A DNA stretch of 64,000 nt from Liolophura sinensis (Eukaryota > Mollusca > Polyplacophora > Chitonida > Chitonidae), in NCBI RefSeq assembly GCF_032854445.1, contig NC_088302.1, forward strand, positions 58,260,237 through 58,324,236. The letters are read 5' to 3'. Below the pieces are notes generated by a model. It saw nothing but the letters and a program-made list of their open reading frames with translations, did no database searches and was not told where the DNA came from. Shown here in pieces: positions 20,725 to 32,378 of the stretch. Positions within the stretch are counted from its first letter, which is position 1, and each line of letters opens with the position of its first letter. Made by a program: the position numbers and the translations under genes.

Positions 20725-21330
20725 CGGAACACACCGCAGATAATGGCACATTGTGGCTTGCGGCACACCGCAGATACTGGCACATCGTCGGCTGTGGCAC
20801 ACCGCAGATACTGGCACATTGTGGCTTGCGGCACACCGCAGATACTGGCACATTGTGGCTTGCGGCACACCGCAGATACTGGCACATCGTCGGCTGTGGC
20901 ACACAGCAGATACTGGCACATCTTAGGTTGCGGCACACCGCAGATACTAGCACATTGTGGCTTGCGCCACACCGCAGATACTGGTACATTGTGGCTTGCG
21001 GCACACCGCAGATACTAGCACATTGTGAGTTGCGGCACACTGCAGATACTGGCACATTGTGGCTTGTGGCACACCGCAGATACTGGCACATTGTGGCTTG
21101 CGGCACACCGTGCCAGTACTGTGCCAGATCGTAGGTTGCGGCCCACCGCAGATATTGGCTCATCGTGGGTTGCGCACACCCCAGATACTAGAACATCGTG
21201 GGTTGCGGCACACCGCAAATACTGGCAAATCGTCGGCTGTGGCACACCGCATTACTGGCAGATCGTAGGTTGAGGCACACCGCAGATATTGGCTCATCAT
21301 GGGTTGTGGCACACCGCAGACACTAGAACA
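20725..21330. repeat. 34-bp minisatellite, locus 1
   Basis: About seventeen units of gcggcacaccgcagatactg followed by gcacattgtggctt. The same repeat recurs at 44150-44745. Open frames on both strands are repeat artefacts. Confidence 0.95.
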
Positions 21331-21830
21331 CCGCGAAGTGTGTTACATCGTACATCACCGTGAACCACCTATCTCGGCAAATGGAATATATATCTTCTCA
21401 TCCAAATAGGAATTCAGTCATTAAAACTCAGATCTTTAAACTCAGCTGATGAAAATAAGAATACATTTCGACACGCTGGAAATGAGTGTATGACGATGGA
21501 GGGCTTCACCAAACTGCAAAGCACTGAGAAATGTTATGCCAGAAAAGGGTACCGAATCCAATAGCAGTCAATTCACGTTCTCACGCCTAAAATGGCGCAC
21601 GTTTTACCATTTCATTCAAACAGTGAACTGTTTAACCTGTAACAATAGAAAACCTTCTATCAAAGATCTGGAACTGATTAGTCTTGGATAAAACCTTTTC
21701 AACTTAAGCTGTTTACGCTGAAGTAATGCAAGAGACGCGCAACACTAGGTAGCATAATTTCATCGTTTCTCTGTAACTCGTCCTAAGTTCTACCAGAAAA
21801 TGTGAATATGTGCATCTAAAATAAAAATGA
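21331..21830. repeat. Dispersed segment, copy 1 (partner 44746-45235)
   Basis: Directly after the 34-bp array, this segment shares long blocks with the one after the second array: acatcgtacatcaccgtgaa, tatatatcttctcatccaaa, atttcattcaaacagtgaa, and finally accagaaaatgtgaata followed by a taaaataaaa motif. Similarity stops soon after that motif. It could be a non-autonomous element with internal satellite, or a duplicated gene 3' end. Confidence 0.7.
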
Positions 21831-22659
21831 AGTTCAACGTAAAGCCGTTGTTATATTATCAGTTTTGTGATCGTTGGTCAGCTTCCTGTTGTGGCTATCA
21901 TATCTACCTTGTCCTTAGCTGGAACTCCCATTAACACTTTCCAGCTTCCGTTTAAAGGAGAAGACCTCTAAACGTCGAAGTAGGCATCATTTAATAGACC
22001 ACTTCAAACTATGCATTCTTCTAATTTTTGTGAAGAGAGTTGATGGCGTTTTAGTTGTTTGAATTCTGATGTGGACCTAATGAACCATACTATCAATGTT
22101 CAGGAAATCTGACGTCACAGGAAGTTTTTCCAACTGTAATCACGACACTGGATGTTGGAATAACTTTTTCCCCGTGAGTAAAAGCTTTATGAAAAATGTT
22201 CTCAAAAATGCCTTCCTTATGGTGAAGATCAGAAAAAAAGGCGACGTGACGTTACAGTTCCTACAGACAGTCAGTATGGTTCGTAAAACCCACCATGAAA
22301 TTCAAATATTTGAATGCCTTTCAACACTCTTCAAAAAACCTGAAAAAAAATTAAAGGAAACTACATGTACGCATAGTTTACAGTTTTCTTTCTGATGCAC
22401 CTTACTTAATATTTTAGCTTTCTTTTACTTTAATAACTTCAAAACGATTCAAGAACCGATTGATGTCTACGTAGCCAGCGTGCCAGCGCGGTGCAAAAAC
22501 CCAGGAGCCTTTCACCAACGCGACCGCGGTGAGTTCATGTCCAGCTTGTCCAGCTAGTCCTGCCTTCCTCTCCTGCCATTCTCAGTTTTAAAAAAGCGTA
22601 AAACCGCAGCAAATAAAAAACTGAGATTAAGACACTGATTACCCAAATTATATACCAAT
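21831..22659. other. No gene recognised
   Basis: A 99-codon + strand frame (22096-22395) exists, but it is Lys/Thr-rich without protein-like motifs or splice context. I do not call it. Confidence 0.35.
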
Positions 22660-22704
22660 AAAGTAACATGGAATGGAGAGGTTAAGCTAACGCAACATGG
22701 AATG
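22660..22704. repeat. Left remnant of 30-bp minisatellite and LINE-A target duplication
   Basis: taacatggaatggagaggtt is a unit of the array found at 39745-40455. The last 11 bases, aacatggaatg (22694-22704), are repeated at 39745-39755 and are the target-site duplication of LINE copy A. Confidence 0.85.
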
Positions 22705-23082
22705 AATGATTATGGCTTTACGCCAAATCGGCAATTTTCCAGCTATATCGTGGCGAGAACATGTTTTAATCTATAAATCAGTATAGGGTTTTCAAGAAGA
22801 CAATGTGAACATATAAATCAGATAAAAAGGACAGACGTGTTCAAAACCCGCCAGCGTCGCTGTCAAATAAGTCAAATATAGAGCTGACCGTTTAGAACCT
22901 TTGCCGAAAATAAGCAAAGTCCACACAGTGAACAAGGATATGTTTGATGCCATACATCCAACACACTCGGGAGCACTGCTCCCTTCCAGGATAAAATTGT
23001 GTGTTAAACGAGAATGCCCAGCATCTTGTTAAAACTACTTGTTTTGGAAATGAATCTTGCGATTATCGACTTGGAACGCCCT

Positions 23083-23645
23083 TTACGGACGGACTACGAA
23101 TGGTATATGAATGTCGGACATGACGCTTATATCTACGAGACATGCCATGAGTATAAGAATTATAGCCAATGACAGGATGAATAGCATGCAGTTTGTTATG
23201 GACCTGCAAGTTCCATTCACCCTGCCAAAGGCGACAAATATATTTAAGAATATAAGAATTAAAATCCGTCTACGGGATTTTAATCTTAGACATGGGTTTA
23301 TTAAGGGTTTCGCCTCCCTGTCTGCGAATGTGTTTCCATGGATACCAATAAGACTTGGTATCCAACAAAATATATCTTTACCTCTTCTAATTAATTTCCT
23401 ATGTATGGATAAAATTTGAAGGATCAGCGGATTTTTAATTTTTTTTATTTTCAATGGCCAAAAACAAGCAAGCGAATCACTGCATATCACAGCCGTCTGG
23501 GCATGCCCAGAAGAAACATATGATCAGGCCAGGAGTATAGCTCTGGCCTCTGCAGAAAAGACAGCTGCAGCCGCAACAGTGTCTCCATCCTTCGATCCAT
23601 CAGTATATATAAACTTATAACCCTGTAATTAGCCCTAATTTCAGC
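23083..23645 (-). pseudogene. LINE-A RNase H domain, frameshifted
   Basis: On the minus strand the pieces YTDGSKDGDT, then SAEARAI, then WIPS-IGIHGNTFADREAK appear in shifting frames. They correspond to the catalytic Asp, Glu and His/Asp blocks of a retrotransposon RNase H. The domain removes RNA from the cDNA hybrid. At least two frameshifts are present. Confidence 0.75.
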
Positions 23646-23965
23646 AAAACTTTGCTGATTTATCAGAGGGTTTGTATCTAATTTATTATGTCGACGTAAA
23701 TCAAATATCAAATTAGGTTGTAATTTTAAATGGAGGAAAGTCCGGAAAAGATACCGAAGCAATGTCCTCAGGCTTGATGCCGGCTTGCAGAATATGGTCT
23801 CGAACACGATCAAGAGACGCAGGGATCTCGTTAGGACATTTAGTATATTTGTCTACATATAATGGATTAAAAACACAATCGTAGGCAGGGTTTGTTGGAT
23901 GTGCTTAAAGCTTAGTAGCATATTGAAGGCTCAGTTTTGTACGCTTGTGATGTAAAGAAGGCTCG

Positions 23966-25424
23966 TTAGCTTCTATGTATTAACCCTAGGGAGTGTCTGA
24001 AAGCACCAAGGCTGAGCCTCAAACCATGGTGATGGACCGGATCCAACATTTTAATATACGACTTCCTAGCGGAACTGTAAATGATGGATCCATAGTCCAA
24101 TTTAGACCTCACCAAAGAATGATATATATTAAGTAAAACAGATCGGTCAGCGCCCCAGTCGGTGCTAGACACGTCCTTAATTATATCGGGAGTCTTTGTA
24201 CATTTAGCTTTAAGCATTTTAATATGAGGTATGAAAGATGATTTCTTATCAAGTATAACTCCTAAAAATTTATTTTCTCCAACAATTTTCACTTGTTCAC
24301 TATAAAAATTAAGTTCAGGGTCTAGATGGAATTTCCGTTTATTACGAAAATGCATACCGACGGTTTTAGACGTTGAAAATCTAAAACCATTGGCAACTGC
24401 CCATTTCTCGATCTTACTGAGACAAAGTTGCAGTTGCCGCTCGATGTTATTCATATTTTTAGCACGGCAGCATATAAGGAAGTCATTTACATATAATGAA
24501 TCCTCAGGGCCAGATGTCAATGTTTTAGACAAGCTGTTAATTTTCATGGTAGACAGTGTTGGTGAAAGGATACTGCCCTGGGGTACACCCATCTCCTGCC
24601 CATAAGAGTTAGAGAGAGTGGACCCTACCGTACTTTAAAATTACGATCAAATAAAAACTGAGATATAAATACAGGTAAGCGACCCTTTAATCCCATATAT
24701 AAAAGGTCTTCCAAAATAACATATTTCTATGTGGTGTCGTAGGCCTTTTCAAGGTCGAAAATTATGGACACCACATGTTCATTATTAATAAAACCATTAC
24801 GAAATAAAAGGTGATCCATGGTACATCTACCTTGCCGAAAACCACAGTGAATATTAGAAAGTAACTTGTTGGTTTCAAGAAACCAAGCAAGTCTATCGTT
24901 TATCATCCGTTCCGTAGTTTTACAGACGCAGCTGGTAAGGGCTATGGGACGGTTAAGGGATCGGGATAATACACACCTCCCTCCATGATGACGGGAAATT
25001 ACCAGTCGTCCAAATATCATTAAGCAAGTCCAAGAGAGTTTCAAGTGGCCTCAGATGGTAAATGGTTCAGAAGCTTATAATATATATTATCTGGGCCGCA
25101 AGCCGTATCATGTGCCTTTTCCAATGAAGTTTTAAGCTCCTCAATCGAACACTGTTGATTATAATCTTCCACATTATTAGAAGAAAAGGGCAATTGTATT
25201 TTCTCCTTTTGTTTTTTAATATGCTGAAACTCAGAAGTGTAATTCTCTGCAGAAGATTTCTGAGATATTGTTTCAGCTAGTTTATTAGATATATCAGACG
25301 GAGATGTTAATAAGGTGTCTCCACTTCTTAAATGCTGAACTTTGGCTTTATTGTTTTTGCATTTGTTTCTGAACCATGTTCCAGACCTTACGCATGGGTG
25401 TTTTTGAGGTAATGCCTGACACAA
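23966..25424 (-). pseudogene. LINE-A reverse transcriptase, broken
   Basis: Minus-strand frames give the RT blocks in order: an upstream linker (25424-25041), RPIALTSCVCKTTERMINDR and a CGFRQGRCTMDHL block (about 24980-24780), then GVPQGSILSPTLSTMKIN and LYVNDFLICC (24592-24460), where the YxDD catalytic motif has become YVND, and the thumb region to 23966. Stops and shifts separate the three frames. The related copies at 46031-51260 and 63540-63960 preserve other parts. Confidence 0.9.
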
Positions 25425-25770
25425 AATTTCGCCATCAAGATCGTCTCTTGGACATTAGTAATCGCCGAGCCTTAGCTCTAAATACACGAACCTGGTTTAA
25501 GTTATTATTATTATTAGGACAATGATTAAATCTGCGCTCGGGCTTTTCACGATCCTTTATGGCTTTGCGTCATTATCATACCAGGGTTTACTTTTGGACT
25601 TCGGATTTGCCGAGGTCCTTGGTATCGTTCTATCGGCTGCTGCTAATAAGTTCATTAAATTTTAACAAAGGATCAGCAGAAGCATTGAGATTCTCTGGAG
25701 TGATGAACTCCAAAGAACTTCTCAAATGCCACCCAGTCTGCTTTATCGAACTTCCACCTGGCTACACGTT

Positions 25771-26180
25771 CTAAAGAATTAGATGTGGGATATTCCAGGA
25801 CAGTAGGAAAATGGTCACTACCACATTGTCATGCACCTTGCAAGAAAAATCTGGGAACAGTGATGGATCCGTGATAGTGAGATCGATAGCAGGATATGAA
25901 CCATTACCTGGATGTAAATAGGTATTAGAACCATCGTTCAAATAACACAGTTCATCTTTCGATAAAGAATCTTCAAATGTTTTGCCTTTACCATTTATAT
26001 TATTTCTGCCCCATAAAGCGTAAAAATTAAAATCCCCCATAATTATAAAAGGGGATGGGAGTTGTTCTTTCAGGTTATGTAATTCAGAGATTGATAAAGA
26101 AGAATGAGGAGGAATATGGATCGAATATATAGTCACTGTTTCACACGGAAGAAACATTTTCACACGGACGGCCACAGCCT
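25771..26180 (-). pseudogene. LINE-A endonuclease domain (APE-like), partial
   Basis: The minus-strand frame contains SIHIPPHSSLS, the metal-binding MGDFNFYALWG block (GDFN), and IDLTITDPSLFPDF. These are typical of the apurinic-type endonuclease that nicks the target. The SDHFP active-site block expected at the C-terminus is shifted out of frame. Confidence 0.85.
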
Positions 26181-26849
26181 GAAGCTCAGAAACGAGATCA
26201 ACAGGACTGTGAATTATAATATTATTTACGAAAATAGGGGAGCCGCCACAAGCTCTCTCTTCCTCACCAGAATAATTGCTATAAAGTGTATAATTTTTAA
26301 GGATAATTTATCTTTGTCAGATGTCTTCAGGTGAGTTTCCTGAAGACACAGGGCAACTGGATTTAAAGCTTGAACTAGCTGTGTTATTTCAATAAGACTT
26401 ACCTGAAGACCTCGACAGTTCCCTTGTATAATTTTGTCTCAGAAAGACATTATGGAGGAGGGCGTATAGAGGATGTATGTTTGGACCGAGGACGACCCTT
26501 TTTGGGAGATCTACTAGGAAACATCCCAGGTGCAGATGACGTATCCATCACGTCTGCACATTATGTCGAAGGATCAACGTCCTCCAACGATCCAAACTTA
26601 TTAAAAGTTTGGACAGGGCTTCTAGTGGCCTTAGAGGGACGCTCCAGGAGGCATTAGGTTTATCCCTTTTATGATATTTCTCAGATTTATTTTTGTCATA
26701 TTTTTTTTGGCTTTCTGTGTTATCAACGGGTTTATGAGATTTGGATTTATTATCACCTGATGTGTTGTCAGATAAAGAAAGTGCTGGATAATAAGGTAAG
26801 TATTAGGTATTTTAGAAAGGTTTATATCAGTTTGTGATGAGGAGCTGGC

Positions 26850-26978
26850 TGTGTTATTTTAGGGATTCATGACCAGTTTCTGTGGCTGTTCTTTGCCAAT
26901 GGTCCAAAAATGTTGTTTGGACCCCCAGAGAAACAGTGGTTTTCATTACAACATTGGCATATGCAGATGTAGTAAGGT
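26850..26978 (-). pseudogene. LINE-A ORF1 remnant, downstream of Polinton insertion
   Basis: Minus-strand SAYANVVMKTTVSLGVQTTF aligns with SFANVVKRVATVATQTSW of copy D ORF1. The other side of this ORF continues beyond the Polinton at 39387, which shows that the Polinton split it. Confidence 0.8.
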
Positions 26979-27174
26979 AGTAGTATACACAATGCCGGTT
27001 CTGGACCACCCTTCCCCTGGGCCCTCCCCTTGGCAAATAGAGGCTCCCAGCCCCCCTTTCCGCTATAACACCCTCCCCACGGTAAATAGGGGCTCCCAGC
27101 TCGATCTCATGGTAATACGGGTTCTGGCCCGCCCTTTTTAAAAAAATAACAAAAATAGAGGCCCCCATCTCGTG
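26979..27174 (+). repeat. Polinton left terminal inverted repeat
   Basis: It begins agtagtatacacaatgccgg and matches the reverse complement of 39183-39386 with few mismatches through ccccatctcgtg. Internal tandem blocks (aaatagaggctcccagccc, then aaataggggctcccagctc) are present in both ends. Confidence 0.92.
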
Positions 27175-27204
27175 CTGGCGGCTGTCGAAATTTCTTATTA
27201 GAGA

Positions 27205-28970
27205 ATCAGTGTCATTAGGTATACGGCGCGTACAATTAATCATCATCAAAAAGCACGAGCACTAAGGGAGGAGTATGAGACGCTCATAGGTGTGCGGCCC
27301 AAGTACCCACGGTCCCGTATTGCCTTGGAAGAATTGCAGGGGTTCCTCGACAGGTATAAAACGGCCGGGGCTAAGTGGATGGAAGACAATAAAACCTTCC
27401 TCAATAACGAGGAGTTGGATGAAGTGCTAGGTGAAAAGAAACTAGAATTCACTAACACCGGCAGGGCTATAGGAATCTCCTCCGGGTCTGGCAGATGGAC
27501 GTACCCGAAGGTGTTTGGACGGACCTAGTAGCCTTCTTAGAAGAAATACGAACCATTATTCGCCAGAAGCTAGAAGAAGAGATCCTGGCACTCAACAGGG
27601 TTAAGTTCCAACTAGGCCTCAGGGTTCAGTTGCGAAAGGCCAACGCCGATGGCAGTGAAGAGTATACAAGTCCAGTACTCCACAGCAAACAAGAGGCCCT
27701 CCTAGGGGCCAGTGACATTGACGGGGCTCTAGATAAGGCCTTCCCCACCATCCAGGAGGTGCTAGAAAAATGGACACAGCAAGGGTCAGGGTGGGTTGTC
27801 AATAGCGTGCCAACACTCTGGCTTGACATTGCAAGGTATCAGCCACTGAGAGGCGGGTCCTACATCCCCCTACCTGTAGCTGTGAGTAATAAGAAATCAG
27901 TCATCAATGTGAAGAACAAAGACGACAACTGCCTCCGATGAGCACTCCGGTCTGCCTTATTTCCAGCCGCCAGACACCCTCAGAGACCAACAAAGTATCC
28001 CACCAATGATGAGCTTGACTTTGGTGGGATCGACGCCCCCACGCCCATCTCTCAGATTCCGAAAGTGGAGGAAAAAAACAACCTCGCCATCAACGTGTTC
28101 GGGTGGGACAAGGGTGTGATCGTGCATCGTTTCAGCAAGCAGCCCGGCGGCACGCCCCGAATCAATCTGCTGCTGATTTGCGAAGGCAGGCAAATTCCAT
28201 TATACGTGGATAAAATTTCTCGATCGTTTCCTGTCCCAAGAAAGTAAGACACAACATCGCAAACACTTGTGAGCGGTGTCTACACGGTTACACATGGGAG
28301 GATCTGCTCGAGGCGCGTAAGCCGGAATGCCGTGGGATTGGCCAGACGGCGGTGAGGGTGGAAATGCCCCAGGAGGGGGAAAACAAGTTCACCTTTCAGA
28401 ACCACCACAAACAGCTACCGGCTCCGTTCATCATATATGCCGATTTTGAGGCTCTGACCAAAAAGGTTGAAGGTTCGCCGCCCAGCCCTACAAAGAGCAA
28501 CACTCAAAAGACTCAGCGCCATGAGCCATGTAGTTACCGCTATGTTGTGGTGAGTTGTGACGGCCACACAAAACGCCCCGTGGAATACAGAGGCCCACAG
28601 AGGCTCTCCGGCAGGAGGAGCGGGAAATCAAAGATGTCTTAGCCAACCCTAAAGCCATGAGGATGACTCCCCAGGACTGGCAGGCCCACAACAACGCCAC
28701 AACCTGTCACGTGTGTGAGAAGCCTCTAGGCGTCGTCGATTCTGTGCGCGATCACTGCCATATCACCGGCAAGTACAGAGGTGCGGCACATAACGAATGC
28801 AACCTAAAGTTGCGGCTGGGTTCTAAGACAGCCATACCAGTATTCTTCCACAACCTACGGGGCTACGACGGGCACCTCCTGATGCAAGACATAAGTAAGG
28901 TGGGCGGCCGCATCTCCTGTATCCCCACCAACACGGAAAAGTACCTCTCCTTCTCTCTCGCGCTGGGTAT
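27205..28970 (+). pseudogene. Polinton protein-primed DNA polymerase B, N-terminal part only
   Basis: Consecutive frames (27292-27528, 27495-27941, 28065-28247, 28352-28642, 28657-28965) give the long N-terminal region of animal Polinton polymerase: a helical lead segment, SVPTLWLDIARYQPLRGGSY, a zinc-binding CHVCEKPL...DHCHITGKYRG block resembling an HNH/endonuclease VII fold, and proofreading-exonuclease motifs YADFEAL and NLRGYDGHLLM. The reading is broken by frameshifts near 27500 and 28250 and a TGA at about 27939. It stops at YLSFSL, where the sequence changes abruptly into integrase on the other strand, so the catalytic polymerase motifs were lost in a deletion. Confidence 0.85.
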
Positions 28971-28974
28971 CGGG

Positions 28975-29445
28975 AGGCACTATAAGCAACTCCTCACGAA
29001 CGAATCCCCGTCGCGGGCCATCCGACGTATCGTCTAGATAGTACAACACGGGCTCATCAGGCTTCGTGACTGAACGCTCTACCTGGCACACCTCAAGGGA
29101 CCACACAGGATCAGTCGCGCGACGGCGGCCGCCCTCCAGCTCTCCAGGCTGATAGAGATAACGAACACCAACACCCTCGGGGATCTTCCACTCATTAAGT
29201 CCAACGGGACGACCTGGAACGGTCGAGGAAGGCTTGTATGACACCTCTTTGGCCTTGATGGCGTCTTTCGGCTTTTTACCGATCAGTCTCGTTGTCTCGT
29301 TATTCAGAGCGGCCACAACAGAGGGCAGCCGAGCCACCCATTCAGTAGACCGGTGTTCGGGAGTGAGGCGCATCTCACATAAGTTGAATAAGTTTGCACG
29401 TTGTGCGAATACGTTTGCACGTAAGGACCCTGTGCACACGTCACT
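28975..29445 (-). pseudogene. Polinton integrase, C-terminal part
   Basis: The minus-strand frame contains EHRSTEWVARLPSVVAALNN, the downstream edge of a retroviral-type integrase core, then KPKDAIKAKEV and a C-terminal DNA-binding segment with VRYLYQPGELEGG and GPRRGFVREELL. The integrase would insert the element. It abuts the polymerase fragment at one end and the Tc1-like insertion at the other. The DDE residues are not present in this piece. Confidence 0.75.
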
Positions 29446-29459
29446 TTTTAACGAGATTC

Positions 29460-30540
29460 ATTGAAATTGGTGTAAGGCATCATGAAACATCGGAAAAACA
29501 GAGTTTCGGGCCCTGTTGAAAATTCTCGATAATGACCGCCGTATAATGACCACCATAAAAAACACAAGCAGAACGTGATAGAGCCACTGGTATGGCCGAC
29601 ATGGGGGCCAGCCAACACCACATTGCCAGAACATTCAATTGCAGTCAAGCCACCATCAGCAGACTGTTTGGTCGTTACAGCCTAACAGGCAGGACACAAG
29701 ATCATCCAAGATCGGGCAAGCCAAGAGTTATAACGCCTGGCGAAGACCGGTACATCCGCACAATTCACCTGGGTAACCGGTTTGTGACGGCGACGTCAAC
29801 TGCGGAAACGGCGGAAACGGCATTGGGGCACCCCATCAGCAGACGCACAGTCTTACGACGACTCCGCGTGAGTGGTATCAGAGCCTATCGCCCCTTCCGT
29901 GGAATGGCAGCGGCGAGACTGGGAAAGGGTGCTGTTCACTGATGAAAGCCGATATAACCTCTTCAGAAATGATGGTCGAATTCGTGCGTATCGACGCAGG
30001 GGAGAGCGATTGGCACAAAACTGCATTCAGAATGTCTACCCTTTTGGTGCTGGTGGGGTGCTTGTATGGGGCGGAATTTGTGGACAGGTGAGAACGAGAT
30101 TGGTCATCATCCAGGGAAATCTGACTGGCCAAAGATACCGAGATGAAATATTGGAACCTGTTGTGGTGCCATTCGCGTATCAACAGCAAAGGAGTATCCT
30201 TTTGCAGCAGGACAATGCACGACCTCATACCGCCAGAGTTGTACTAAATTATCTGGACACCGTTGATGTCAACGTACTGCCTTGGCCAGCACGATCGCCA
30301 GACATGAATCCCTTAGAGCATCTGTGGGATCGTCTTGATCGACGTCTGAGACAACGCGTCCATCCCCCACAAAACAGGCAACAGCTCGAACAGGCTTTAT
30401 TTGAGGAGTGGGACAGAATTCCTGATGACGTCATCCGGCGGCTGACGACTTCCATGAGGAGACGTATTTTGGCTTTAATTGATGCAATGGGTGCTCACAC
30501 ACGCTACTAACGATCTGTCTTATGACATGATAGGACATTA
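29460..30540 (+). mobile_element. Second Tc1-like transposon, inside the Polinton integrase
   Basis: A transposase gene in the + direction separates the two integrase fragments. I could not find matching terminal inverted repeats by eye in 29440-29590 and 30511-30780, so the boundaries are approximate and one end may be lost. It postdates the Polinton. Confidence 0.7.
29592..30510 (+). pseudogene. Tc1-like transposase (DD34E), one frameshift
   Basis: The N-terminal helix-turn-helix part (HHIARTFNCSQATISRLFGR) lies in one frame to about 29935. The rest (from about 29905) is one frame over, with LFTDESRYNLF, QQDNARPHTARV and SPDMNPLEHLWDRL giving Asp, Asp and Glu with 34 residues between the last two. 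It ends at GAHTRY, the same C-terminal motif type as the copy at 1191-2213 (GGHTRY). Apart from the one frameshift it is close to full length, so the inactivation may be recent or a sequencing artefact. Confidence 0.9.
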
Positions 30541-30739
30541 GGTACGCCTTTTTAAGGGAGTCCCTTTACTTGCATTTGTGTAATTTTTCAGATTTACCCC
30601 ATGCCTTCTTTACTCGGCCTGACAGCAAGTGTAATATCCATATGGCTTTGAATTTTTGAACAGAACTTGGAAAATGGTTTGTTGCAATATAATGCTTATC
30701 ATGTTGATACTGTCTGTTTTTCTTTCTCTTTCTCGTGGT

Positions 30740-31048
30740 GCTGAACAAGGTTATACGTTTCTTTTGCCTGGTAGTTTATATCTACCAGATAGCTTGCTTT
30801 TTCAGCCAGGCCCGGACCACATCTTCGGAGACTTTAGCCGCAGTGGCAAGTTTCTGGATGGCCGCGAGACCTTTCCAGTACCCATGAGGGCTGTAGTAGA
30901 TATTTGCCAGGCGAGCAGACACCTTACTAGCCATGTCATCAAGGTATTCTAGCGGCCGTCTAACAGACCCTCTTTGAAGAGTTGCCACGTTCATGGTATC
31001 CCGAAGCCAGAGCGAGGCAACATTCCCAACTGAAGCCGAATTCCTCAA
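30740..31048 (-). pseudogene. Polinton integrase, N-terminal part
   Basis: The minus-strand frame includes SARLANIYYSPHGYWKGLAA and AAKVSEDVVRAWLKKQAIW, the helical N-terminal region found ahead of the catalytic core in Maverick-type integrases. The frame then hits a stop where a Gln codon is expected. Between this fragment and the C-terminal one lies the Tc1-like element and only about 200 bp of other sequence, so the catalytic core has been deleted as well as interrupted. Confidence 0.6.
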
Positions 31049-31300
31049 GGGGGCCGCCCAACGCTGAAATAACTCTTCCCTTTTTTTGCGACGAAAAAGA
31101 TGTTAATCATCCGGCGGATTTTTGTGCGTAGAACCACCTCACTACTAAGGTCGTGCCTGCCATACGGCGAGGAGCTCGATGGCGAGTCTGGCACAGTCAG
31201 TTCGGATTACTTGGTGAGTTTTGCGATTCCGTAACTCACACCCCCAACCACACACATTCCCAGAATGACTAAGGTTATCTCGCGTTGTTTTTGGTTTTCA

Positions 31301-31585
31301 CTAGGCACACAGAAATCGGAGAGCTGTGGCTATGCGCCCAGCAGTCCCGGAACGTTTGGACAGCGTGGCCCTGGCGGCGAGTTCATCATTGATCCAGTCC
31401 AAGCGCTTGGTACGTTTTCGGGCCCATTTTTCCTGGGCGGCTGGGAGCTGTTCTACAGCGCGGTCATGGCGCCTCCACTCTTCGTCGAGACCGGAACTCC
31501 TTAGCATCGAGAACATATAGTTGTTTCCGCTGAAGGCCAGAGCGTTTACGAGGGCGCCGCCCATCATCATTGCGATGGAGGCCAT
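31301..31585 (-). CDS. Polinton small protein, unrecognised
   Basis: 94 codons on the minus strand. The N-terminal half is short and hydrophobic (SIAMMMGGALVNALAFSG), and the C-terminal half is charged with alternating Arg/Glu/Ala. It lies in the run of minus-strand structural genes between integrase and ATPase. Function unknown; a virion membrane or minor structural role is only inferred from position. Confidence 0.45.
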   Translation of the reverse strand: MASIAMMMGGALVNALAFSGNNYMFSMLRSSGLDEEWRRHDRAVEQLPAAQEKWARKRTKRLDWINDELAARATLSKRSGTAGRIATALRFLCA

Positions 31586-31620
31586 TACTACTTGACTATA
31601 TTGGGAGGAAGGAGCCCCTG

Positions 31621-31842
31621 TTAAATTAGCAACTCCTTCGAAAACATGGCAAGACCTACATCAGCAATGACCATGCCGACGTCACGGGGTGTTAAGTCCA
31701 GCTTCGGGAGGGCTCCTTTCAGGAACATTTGGCCGAGACGAGCGTACCCAGCAGCCAGGAGAGAGACAACTGCGGCGTGGTAGGCCGCGTTGACTAGCAC
31801 TTTTCCGTTACTGGTTGGAGTAGACATTCCACTCTTTATCAA
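31621..31842 (-). CDS. Polinton small membrane protein
   Basis: 73 codons. Two hydrophobic segments (AAVVSLLAAGYARLGQMFL and VGMVIADVGLAMF) flank a polar turn, suggesting a two-helix membrane protein. Same strand and close spacing as its neighbours. Confidence 0.5.
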   Translation of the reverse strand: MIKSGMSTPTSNGKVLVNAAYHAAVVSLLAAGYARLGQMFLKGALPKLDLTPRDVGMVIADVGLAMFSKELLI

Positions 31843-31882
31843 AAGGGTCGCAACGTGTATTTAAATGGAGTTTCTGTTTTTG

Positions 31883-32311
31883 CTAAGGAACAGGCGTAAT
31901 ATCTTGTTGTGCTGTATCGCGGCTGCGCCACACGCGTAGCAACACTAACACTGCAAGGCTGCCAACGCCTAATAATGCCAGGGGCGCCCTCCAGTGGGTG
32001 ATTTGGTGTGCCTGTTCCTTCGTAGAATCAGGTTCCTTCGCAAAATCAGGTTCCATCGTAGAATCCGGTTCCTTCGGCTGTTTCTTAGTAGAATCAGCTG
32101 CGCCAAGCAAAGCAGCAGCCTTAGCTTTGCGAAGATTGTCCTTGAGCTTTTCAGCCTTGGCCTTTCTCGCTGCAGCACCCGCTCGACCCGCAGCGACTTT
32201 TTTGGGATTCTTCGCAGGGCTGTCATTCGTAGAATCCGCGGTCACCCTCTCCTCTTCCTTCGGGCCTTCCGGATTCGTTGTACTCATGTTCCTCTGGATC
32301 ATACGATTCAT
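31883..32311 (-). CDS. Polinton Lys/Ala-rich protein with C-terminal membrane anchor
   Basis: About 142 codons. The N-terminal two-thirds is basic and low-complexity (KKVAAGRAGAAARKAKAEKL), with PDST/KEPDST repeats. A single hydrophobic helix (LALLGVGSLAVLVLLRVW) sits near the C-terminus. This architecture fits a DNA- or capsid-associated membrane protein of a virus-like element. The frame is intact. Confidence 0.5.
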   Translation of the reverse strand: MNRMIQRNMSTTNPEGPKEEERVTADSTNDSPAKNPKKVAAGRAGAAARKAKAEKLKDNLRKAKAAALLGAADSTKKQPKEPDSTMEPDFAKEPDSTKEQAHQITHWRAPLALLGVGSLAVLVLLRVWRSRDTAQQDITPVP

Positions 32312-32378
32312 TTCTAGGACAGCAGTGGTGTTTAAATGAGCAGTGCTCAGCAGTGGTCAACCGCCATGGTTAACGGAG

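Noticed and set aside
20621-21273. Frames of up to 180 codons on both strands
   Set aside because: Artefacts of the 34-bp satellite. The same happens at the second locus (44122-44783).
22096-22395. 99-codon + strand frame rich in Lys, Phe and Thr
   Set aside because: No homology recognised, no splice context, composition as expected from AT-rich DNA.
31994-32339. Plus-strand frames of about 110 codons rich in Ser, Phe and Arg
   Set aside because: Shadows of the minus-strand Lys/Ala-rich Polinton gene. The same applies to + frames over the ATPase and capsid genes.
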